Shown here piece by piece: positions 58,330 through 64,000 of a stretch of DNA of 64,000 bases (within the stretch, counting starts at the first letter, position 1; each line of letters opens with the position of its first letter). This DNA is from Pseudarthrobacter sp. NS4 (lineage in GTDB: Bacteria > Actinomycetota > Actinomycetes > Actinomycetales > Micrococcaceae). The position numbers and the translations under genes are program-made. The notes beneath the pieces are model-generated. The model was given only the letters and a program-made list of their open reading frames with translations, had not been told where the DNA came from and made no database searches. The stretch covers positions 868,001 through 932,000 of the forward strand of contig NZ_CP103288.1 in the NCBI RefSeq assembly GCF_024758005.1, read 5' to 3'.

Positions 58330-59895
58330 TCAGCACACCGTGTTGTCGGCAGGTATCTCGCCGCTCACGAGGTACCTGTCCACCGGGTCCTCGATGCAGC
58401 TGTTCGAACGTCCGTAGGCGGTGTGCCCTTCGCCTTCCCACGTCATGAGGGTGGCGTTGCCAAGCTGTTTCCGCAGGGACGTGGCCCATTCCACGGGGGT
58501 GGCGGGATCACCCGTAGTGCCAATGACCACGATCGGAGACTCGCCGGTGTATTCAACCGGTGCAGGCGTCCGCACATTCTTGTACGGCCAGTCCGCGCAG
58601 CTGGTGCCGCCGTAGGCAAAGAAATATCCAAGTGTGGGCGACTCCTGCATCAGGCGCTGCTGCTCAACCCGCATGGCAGCCGGGTCGGCCTCCATCGGGT
58701 AGTCCAGGCAGTTGATGGCGTTGAAGGCAAACGTCGAGTTGGACGTGTACGTGCCGTTGGATGAGCGGTCAGCACCAAGGTCGGCCAGGCGCAGCATCAG
58801 GCTGACGTCCCCCGTCATGGCTGCTTCCAGGGCCTGGGTCAGGGCCGGCCAGCTCTGGTCGTTGTACAGCGGGGTGATGAGGCCGCTGACAAACATCGTG
58901 GCGTTGACCACCCTGCCGTCCTTGGCTGTTCGTGGCGTCTGCTGCACGGCGCCGATGAGGTCACGGATCTGCTGCACCCCGGAGTCGACGTCGCCGCTCA
59001 GCGGACACCCGTCCTGCTGTTGGCAGCTGCCAACATAGGCCCGGATGGCTTTTTCAAACGCGCGCGCCTGGCCGCTGGTCAGCTCCTCGTTGCTGATCGA
59101 GGGATCGAGGGCCCCGTCAAGCACCATGCGTCCCACGTTGTCCGGGAAAAGGGACGCGTACGTGGAGCCCAGGAACGTCCCATAGGAGTAGCCCAGGTAA
59201 TTCAGCTTCGTATCGTTGACAACAGCGCGAAGGATGTCCAGGTCCTTGGCGGCGCTCTGCGTATCAATGTGCGCCAGCACTTCACCGGTCTGCTCGACGC
59301 ACTGCTCAGCGATGGCCTTGTTGTCCGCCCGGACAGCAGACAGGCCGGCATCAGTCTCGTAAACGTAGACTTTGGCCCGCGCTGCGTCCCGCTCCGCATC
59401 GGTCATGCAGGTAACAGGAGCAGAGCGCTTGACGCCCCGGGGATCGAAACCCACGACGTCATAGGCGTCGCGAACTGACTGCGAAAAGTGCGTCCCGGCC
59501 GCATCCTTGACGAAGTCGTAGCCGGATGCGCCGGGGCCACCTGGGTTAACCAGCAGGCTTCCGGTTTTCTTGCCGGTGCTGGGAGCCCGCAGCGCGGCAA
59601 TCTGGATGGTCTCGCCGTCGGAATCCTCGTAGTCCATCGGCACGGTCACCTTGGCACACTGGAACTCCTTCTCGCAGGGCTCCCACACCACTTCCTGGGA
59701 GTAGAACTGCTCCAACCCCTCCGGGGCGGATGCCACGATAGAGGGGTCCGCCTTGGCGGTGGCTGTCTCCTCGTTGCGGTCTCCGCCACTGAGGAGGCTG
59801 CACGAGGCCAGCACCATGGCCAAAAGCATGGCACCGGCGGCACGGCCGCCGATCACCAGGGATCGGGGGCGCGCGGGCAGGGGGCGGGCAGTCAT
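58330..59895 (-). CDS. Alpha/beta hydrolase lipoprotein, TAP-type tripeptidyl aminopeptidase
   Basis: A 521-residue exported hydrolase. The lipoprotein signal peptide ends in LASCSLL (lipobox LASC, Cys about 32). The alpha/beta hydrolase core has VNPGGPGASGYDFVKDA (oxyanion region), the nucleophile elbow LGYSYGTFLGSTYASLFP (about 235, Ser), and the C-terminal TAP-like part with Asp in VVIGTTGDPATPVEWATS and His in WEGEGHTAYGRSN. Six or more cysteines may form disulfides. It resembles Streptomyces SlpD/SlpE and mycobacterial TAP-type peptidases that trim short peptides outside the cell. It lies downstream of holB and may be cotranscribed with tmk-holB (18-base gap). Confidence 0.9.
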   Translation of the reverse strand: MTARPLPARPRSLVIGGRAAGAMLLAMVLASCSLLSGGDRNEETATAKADPSIVASAPEGLEQFYSQEVVWEPCEKEFQCAKVTVPMDYEDSDGETIQIAALRAPSTGKKTGSLLVNPGGPGASGYDFVKDAAGTHFSQSVRDAYDVVGFDPRGVKRSAPVTCMTDAERDAARAKVYVYETDAGLSAVRADNKAIAEQCVEQTGEVLAHIDTQSAAKDLDILRAVVNDTKLNYLGYSYGTFLGSTYASLFPDNVGRMVLDGALDPSISNEELTSGQARAFEKAIRAYVGSCQQQDGCPLSGDVDSGVQQIRDLIGAVQQTPRTAKDGRVVNATMFVSGLITPLYNDQSWPALTQALEAAMTGDVSLMLRLADLGADRSSNGTYTSNSTFAFNAINCLDYPMEADPAAMRVEQQRLMQESPTLGYFFAYGGTSCADWPYKNVRTPAPVEYTGESPIVVIGTTGDPATPVEWATSLRKQLGNATLMTWEGEGHTAYGRSNSCIEDPVDRYLVSGEIPADNTVC

Positions 59896-59913
59896 CGGGT
59901 CTCCTTGGAGGGG

Positions 59914-61056
59914 CTAGATCAGGCTGGCTGCCATGGACTCAATGGTCAACAGCGGTGCAACGTTGGTGGTGGTGATGCGTTCGCGGGCTTTGTTGATGGC
60001 GTCCATCCGGGAAAGGGTGGCCTCTGGAGCGGAGCGGCTGGCGAATTCCTCCAATTCACTCCTCAGCTCAACGTTTACCAGCTCCACAGCATTCCCAAGC
60101 TGGATAATCAGCACGTCACGGTAGAAGGACAGCAGATCCGTCAGGGTGCGGTCCAGGGAATCAGTAATGGAGCGCTTTGCCCGGCGCTTCTGGTCGTCTT
60201 CCAGCTGTTTCAGCTGGCTCCGCATGGCCGGAGGCAGGGTGCCGGACTCGGGTGCGCCGAGCGTGGCAAGCAGCGCGGCCTTCTCGGCAGCGTCGCGTTC
60301 CTCGTTTGAGCTGTTCGCCTCGGCGGTGGCAATCTTCACCAGTTTGTCTGCCATCATGACCGCAGCGGTGACTCCCCGGAGCCCCAGCGGGAACCTCACA
60401 GTCTCCAACCGGCGTTCCCTCGCTGCAGGATCCCTTGCCAGCCGGCGCGCGATTCCCACGTGGCTCTGCGCGGCACGGGCGGAGCGTTCCGCCAGGACAG
60501 GGTCCACGCCGTCGCGCTTCACCAGAAGTGCGGCAACGTCCGCGGCAGGCGGCAACCGCAGCGCCACACTGCGGCAGCGCGAGCGGATAGTGACCAGCAC
60601 GTCAGCGGGGGAGGGCGCGCACAGCATCCATACCGTCCGGGGAGTGGGCTCCTCGATTGCCTTGAGAAGCACGTTGGTAGTGCGCTCTGCCATGCGGTCC
60701 GCGTCTTCGACCACAATGATCCGCCAGCGTCCGGCGGCAGGCCTGTTCCCGGCGGTAGCTACCAGTTCGCGCGCCTCGTCGATGGTGATGGTGACCTTTT
60801 CGGTCCGGACGAATGTCACGTCGGAGTGTGTTTCGCCGAGGATCGTCAGGCAGGCCGGGCAGCGTCCGCAGCCGCGCAGGCTGACGTCCTGCTGGTCGCA
60901 GTTCAACGCCGCGGCAAACGCCTTGGCCGCATTTGAGCGCCCGGAACCTGGCGGGCCCGTAAACAACCAGGCATGCGTCAGCCCGTCGCCGCTGGAGGCC
61001 TGGCGCAACTGTTCGACGACGGCGGGCTGGCCCTGCAGGTCATCCCAGACGGTCAT
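59914..61056 (-). CDS. holB: DNA polymerase III subunit delta'
   Basis: A 380-residue clamp-loader subunit. It opens VWDDLQGQPAVVEQLRQA, followed by a P-loop-like WLFTGPPGSGRSNAAKAFA (about 30; the Lys is replaced by Arg, as usual for delta', which does not hydrolyse ATP). A zinc module follows (CGRCPACLTIL, about 62-70), then the SRC motif in TIRSRCRSVALRLPP (about 160). The C-terminal region is the helical collar domain. It loads the beta clamp with delta and tau/gamma. Its start overlaps the end of tmk by four bases, a conserved pairing. Confidence 0.93.
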   Translation of the reverse strand: MTVWDDLQGQPAVVEQLRQASSGDGLTHAWLFTGPPGSGRSNAAKAFAAALNCDQQDVSLRGCGRCPACLTILGETHSDVTFVRTEKVTITIDEARELVATAGNRPAAGRWRIIVVEDADRMAERTTNVLLKAIEEPTPRTVWMLCAPSPADVLVTIRSRCRSVALRLPPAADVAALLVKRDGVDPVLAERSARAAQSHVGIARRLARDPAARERRLETVRFPLGLRGVTAAVMMADKLVKIATAEANSSNEERDAAEKAALLATLGAPESGTLPPAMRSQLKQLEDDQKRRAKRSITDSLDRTLTDLLSFYRDVLIIQLGNAVELVNVELRSELEEFASRSAPEATLSRMDAINKARERITTTNVAPLLTIESMAASLI

Positions 61057-61751
61057 GGGTTACCGCCGCCGTCGGCAGCCGCGGAAGGAACCGCGCCGAC
61101 GGAGTCCACCGCAAGAGCGGCCAGCAGGGCATCCACCCGCGCGAGGATCGTCGCAGCCAGCTCGCCGATGGGCAGGTGTGCCGGCAGCACAAGGTACGAA
61201 TCGGAGCGCCTCCCGGCCAACTCCAGGAAGGCTTTCCTGATCCGGCCATGAAACTCGTCTGCCTCGGATTCCAGCCGGTCCTCCGCGGCGTTACCGGCGG
61301 TCCGGCGTTGCCGCCCCATCGCCGGATCCACGTCGAGCAGGACCGTGAGGTGGGGCTGCAGTCCGGAAGTGGCCCACTCGTTCAGGGACCTCACGGCGTC
61401 CTCGCCCAGATCCCGCCCGGCCCCCTGGTACGCGACAGAGGAATCGATATAGCGGTCTGTCAGAACGATCTCGCCGCGCTCCAGCGCCGGCCGGATCACC
61501 TGGGCGGCATGCGCGGCCCGGGATGCGGCAAAGATCAGGGCCTCCGTATGGGCATCAATATGGCCATGGCCATGGTCGAGGACCAGGGAACGCAGCTTCT
61601 CGCCGATAGGCGTTCCTCCGGGCTCGCGGGTGCGCAGTACTGTCAGTCCCCGGGATTCAAGAGCCTCCGCAAGGCGGGCCGCCTGGGTCGACTTGCCGGC
61701 GCCATCGCCGCCTTCAAACGCGATGAAAAGTCCGGGCCCTTGTTTGCTCAC
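61053..61751 (-). CDS. tmk: Thymidylate kinase
   Basis: A 232-residue kinase that phosphorylates dTMP to dTDP. The P-loop is FIAFEGGDGAGKSTQAARLA (about 10), the DR motif is VLTDRYIDSSVAYQGAGRD (about 97), and the LID region is AEDRLESEADEFHGRIR (about 155). The C-terminal 30 residues extend beyond the typical end as an alanine-rich tail. The gene is divergent from the cystathionine gamma-synthase-like gene across a 120-base spacer. Confidence 0.95.
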   Translation of the reverse strand: MSKQGPGLFIAFEGGDGAGKSTQAARLAEALESRGLTVLRTREPGGTPIGEKLRSLVLDHGHGHIDAHTEALIFAASRAAHAAQVIRPALERGEIVLTDRYIDSSVAYQGAGRDLGEDAVRSLNEWATSGLQPHLTVLLDVDPAMGRQRRTAGNAAEDRLESEADEFHGRIRKAFLELAGRRSDSYLVLPAHLPIGELAATILARVDALLAALAVDSVGAVPSAAADGGGNP

Positions 61752-61871
61752 GTCTCAAGCCTACCGACCCCTGCTGACATTCACCGACTGGGGCAGGACG
61801 CCTGTGGAAGGGCCGTGCCGCCGGATACTGCCTTTTCCGGCGGTTGGCCGGTACACAAGTACGCTTTCACC

Positions 61872-63062
61872 ATGAGTCTTTCCGAACAACAGGCGGCTGC
61901 CCTTTCAGCAGAGACAGTGGTGGTTGCGGCGGGGCGCCCGCCACGGGAAAGGGACCAGCCGGTCAACCCGCCCCTCGTCCTCTCCTCCACCTACTTCGGC
62001 ACCGACGCGCTCGACCCGGGGGACCGCGGCTACGGGCGGTATTCGAATCCCACCTGGGACCCCTTTGAAGAGGCACTTGGCCAGTTGGAGGGTGCCGAAC
62101 TGCCGGCTCTCCTCTACGCTTCCGGCCTTGCAGCGGTCAGTTCCGCCCTGTCCCTGATTCCCGCCGGCGGCGTGCTGGTGATGCCGACGCACAGCTATTC
62201 GGGGACTTTGGTGATGGCCGCGGAGCTCGCCCAAAAGGGATTCATTGACCTCCGGACTGTTGACATCGCAGACACCAACGCCGTCAAAGCGGCGCTGGCG
62301 CCCGAGGACGCCAGGGCCCGGCCTGCCGCCATGCTGTGGCTGGAAAGCCCCACTAACCCCATGCTGGGAATTGCTGATGTCAAGGCCCTGACTTCCGCAG
62401 CGCATGCCGCCGGAGCCATCGTGGTCACTGACAACACCTTTTCCACCCCGTTGGTACAGCAACCGCTGGCGCTGGGGTCCGACGTCGTCCTCCACTCGGT
62501 GACCAAATACCTGGCCGGCCACTCCGATGTGGTCCTGGGCGCGCTGGTGACCTCCAATGCCGACATCCGGTCCGCGCTGCTCCACCACCGGACCATCCAC
62601 GGCGGCATCGCAGGCCCCTTCGAAGCCTGGCTCGCACTGCGCGGCCTGCGAACGCTCGCGCTCCGCGTGGAACGGTCACAGCAAACGGCAATGGTCCTGG
62701 CGGAACGGCTCAGCACGCATCCCCGGATCGAATCCATCCGCTTCCCTGGACTCCGGACTGACCCGGGGCACGGGCGGGCGAAAACCCAAATGAAGGGCTT
62801 CGGGTCCATTGTTTGCGTCCAGGTGGCGCCCGTCGCGGGGCTGGACGGCGCCAAAGCCGCGGACAAACTGGTTCAGGCGGTGGAGCTGTGGTTGCCGGCA
62901 ACCTCCCTCGGTGGCGTTGAGTCCCTCATCGAGCGCAGGCGCCGGCATGTTGCCGAACCCGTCAGCGTGCCGGAAAACCTGGTCCGGTTGAGTGTCGGTG
63001 TAGAAAACGTCGAAGACCTCTGGTCCGACCTGAAGCAGGCGCTGGACACGCTGGGAGGCTAG
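61872..63062 (+). CDS. Trans-sulfuration enzyme, cystathionine gamma-synthase-like
   Basis: A 396-residue PLP-dependent enzyme of the Cys/Met metabolism family. Markers are [32 protein letters not shown] (substrate/phosphate region), [34 protein letters not shown] and the Schiff-base Lys in [15 protein letters not shown] (about 205). Such enzymes perform gamma-replacement or gamma-elimination on homoserine esters or cystathionine. Sequence alone cannot separate synthase from lyase here. The ATG at 61872 is preceded by a modest purine stretch. It is followed closely by a DUF2516 gene. Confidence 0.92.
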   Translation: MSLSEQQAAALSAETVVVAAGRPPRERDQPVNPPLVLSSTYFGTDALDPGDRGYGRYSNPTWDPFEEALGQLEGAELPALLYASGLAAVSSALSLIPAGGVLVMPTHSYSGTLVMAAELAQKGFIDLRTVDIADTNAVKAALAPEDARARPAAMLWLESPTNPMLGIADVKALTSAAHAAGAIVVTDNTFSTPLVQQPLALGSDVVLHSVTKYLAGHSDVVLGALVTSNADIRSALLHHRTIHGGIAGPFEAWLALRGLRTLALRVERSQQTAMVLAERLSTHPRIESIRFPGLRTDPGHGRAKTQMKGFGSIVCVQVAPVAGLDGAKAADKLVQAVELWLPATSLGGVESLIERRRRHVAEPVSVPENLVRLSVGVENVEDLWSDLKQALDTLGG

Positions 63063-63071
63063 GCTTGGCTT

Positions 63072-63425
63072 GTGGACGGTGAACTGATTATTCGACCTGT
63101 TGAGCACGCGGTGTTCTTTCTCCTTGCCCTGGTGGCACTGGGCCTTGAGCTGTGGGCTGTGGCGGACTGTGCCCGGCACCGGGCCAACGCCTTTGAAGCA
63201 ACCGGTAAAAGGACCAAGACGTTCTGGCTGGCGCTGACCGGCGGCGCCGCCCTGATTGGCGTCATCTCACTGTTTGGCAGCGGCGGCGGTATCTTCGGCA
63301 CCCTGGGCCTCTTCGGGCTGGCCGCTGTTGTTGCCGCTTCCGTGTACCTCGCCGACGTGCGGCCTGCCGTCAAGGATGCCGGCCGCGGCGGCAGCCGCAA
63401 CATGGGACCCTACGGACCCTGGTAA
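63072..63425 (+). CDS. DUF2516-family membrane protein
   Basis: A 117-residue protein with about three hydrophobic segments (VFFLLALVALGLELWAVADC, FWLALTGGAALIGVISLF and LGLFGLAAVVAASVYLADV), which is the DUF2516 layout found across Actinobacteria. The C-terminus ends NMGPYGPW. Function unknown. The GTG at 63072 starts nine bases behind the upstream stop, so it is probably cotranscribed with the PLP enzyme gene. A tandem repeat array follows its stop. Confidence 0.9.
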   Translation: MDGELIIRPVEHAVFFLLALVALGLELWAVADCARHRANAFEATGKRTKTFWLALTGGAALIGVISLFGSGGGIFGTLGLFGLAAVVAASVYLADVRPAVKDAGRGGSRNMGPYGPW

Positions 63426-63430
63426 TCCCC

Positions 63431-63597
63431 ACCGGCTCCCTCGGCTCGCAAGCTCGCCCAGGGAACCCTGCCGGCGTGGCCCCAACACCGGCTCCCTCGG
63501 TTCGCAAGCCCGCCCAGGGAACCCTGCCGGCGTGGCCCCAACACCGGCTCCCTCGGCTCGTAAGCCCGCCCAGGGAACCTGCCGGCGTGGCCCCACC
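63431..63597. repeat. Three tandem 56-bp repeats with internal hairpins
   Basis: Units start at 63431, 63487 and 63543, each opening ACCGGCTCCCTCGG and containing GCCCAGGGAACC then TGCCGGCGTGGCCCCA. The third has lost one C in GGGAACC. GGCTCCCT and AGGGAACC in each unit can pair into a hairpin with one mismatch. The array lies between convergent genes, so it may act as repeated terminators. Identical units indicate recent expansion; there are no spacers as in CRISPR. Confidence 0.85.
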
Positions 63598-63610
63598 AGC
63601 GGTTCCCCCA

Positions 63611-64000
63611 TTAGGGGAGCGGGGCAACCGCTTCCCAATCCACTGTCAGCTCGCCCAGCCGCCACCGCGCAGGCCCGTCCTGGACCGGCCAGCCCGCGTC
63701 GCGCAACGACCGGCACATGCCCTGCCAGCGCTGCCTGTTTCCAAAGGACGCCAGGGGAGCCGATTCCAGCCACGCCCGGTCCATCGCCTGCATGAGTTTA
63801 TGGACAGGCTCGCCGGGAACGTTGCGGTGGATCAGGGCTTTCGGCAGCCGCTCGGCCACCTCGGAAGGCAGATCGAAGCTTCCGAACCGGACGGACACGC
63901 TGAGCGACAACGGCCGGTGGGCGTCGAGAGCCACCCAGGTCACCCGGCGTCCGATTTCGTCGCACGTACCGTCAATGAAAAGTCCGTTAGCGGACAGCCG
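63611..64000 (-). CDS. Probable SAM-dependent methyltransferase, 3' part
   Basis: The frame is open to the right window edge and lacks its start. The visible 129 residues begin RLSANGLFIDGTCDEIGRR and continue VTWVALDAHRPLSLSVSVRF, then RQRWQGMCRSLRDAGWPV. The GLFIDGTCDE segment resembles the late strand and loop of class I methyltransferases in Arthrobacter-like genomes, where the SAM-binding motif would lie further upstream, outside this window. No catalytic motif is visible, so the family call is provisional. Convergent with the DUF2516 gene; the 56-bp repeat array separates their ends. Confidence 0.55.
   Translation of the reverse strand, partial: RLSANGLFIDGTCDEIGRRVTWVALDAHRPLSLSVSVRFGSFDLPSEVAERLPKALIHRNVPGEPVHKLMQAMDRAWLESAPLASFGNRQRWQGMCRSLRDAGWPVQDGPARWRLGELTVDWEAVAPLP

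Noticed and set aside
63431-63597. CRISPR array
   Set aside because: The units are directly adjacent and identical throughout, so there are no unique spacers.

Overview
The window looks like chromosome from a high-GC actinobacterium of the Arthrobacter/Pseudarthrobacter group (Micrococcaceae). The evidence is the GC-rich codon use, frequent GTG/TTG starts, a PafE/Bpa proteasome activator, a DUF222-HNH (13E12-type) gene, a GTP-dependent PEP carboxykinase, a c-di-AMP riboswitch ahead of a cell-wall hydrolase-like gene, and typical actinobacterial small proteins. The assignment is inferred from gene content; no 16S or marker comparison could be run.

Left end, 1-6300: an accessory region with lower GC and broken genes. 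It holds a small unknown ORF, a three-gene membrane/lipoprotein cluster (748-2033), the N-terminal piece of a SIR2-like protein, a frameshifted Mrr-like nuclease, an intact SAM methyltransferase, a frameshifted surface-protein tail, and a HEPN-domain gene whose 5' part is missing at the edge of an intact IS3-family element (4875-6117). This stretch ends at tRNA-Ser(CGA). It reads as a decayed defence/genomic island.

6400-21000: a DUF222-HNH gene; a tight three-gene operon (dehydrogenase, 6-pyruvoyl-tetrahydropterin-synthase-like protein with altered active-site residues, GT4 glycosyltransferase) that suggests modified-pterin metabolism; a DUF3846-like gene; tadA; a PAP2 phosphatase; upp with a VOC gene remnant behind it; a HAD phosphatase; a secreted transglycosylase-like protein behind a ydaO-type riboswitch; a ~1 kb gene-poor stretch; a winged-helix regulator; a SixA-like phosphatase; an EamA transporter; and a disulfide oxidoreductase.

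21000-31000: tRNA-Arg(ACG), pckG with a CRP/GlxR-like site, the nitric-oxide module nsrR-hmp with a clear operator, phosphohexomutase with a coupled unknown gene, a RecQ-like helicase fused to a phosphoribosyltransferase-like domain, an MFS transporter and tRNA-Ser(GCT).

31000-46500: GNAT and prolyl oligopeptidase genes, an FAD/NAD(P)-binding protein, a 140-bp palindromic repeat cluster, a 1509-residue secreted nuclease/5'-nucleotidase fusion, tRNA-Ser(TGA), a quinone oxidoreductase, and a PadR-ABC transporter operon with a candidate operator.

46600-64000: cstA with its DUF466 partner, the proteasome activator gene, an aldo/keto reductase, a DASS anion transporter, a coiled-coil protein, a CBS protein, a class B PBP, CsbD, tRNA-Thr(CGT), a TAP-type hydrolase lipoprotein, the tmk-holB pair, a cystathionine gamma-synthase-like enzyme, a DUF2516 protein, three 56-bp tandem repeats, and the 3' part of a probable methyltransferase gene that runs off the right edge.

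Most of the window from 6.4 kb on is conserved housekeeping or metabolic chromosome. The unusual material is concentrated in the left 6 kb, the pterin-like operon, and the repeat clusters.
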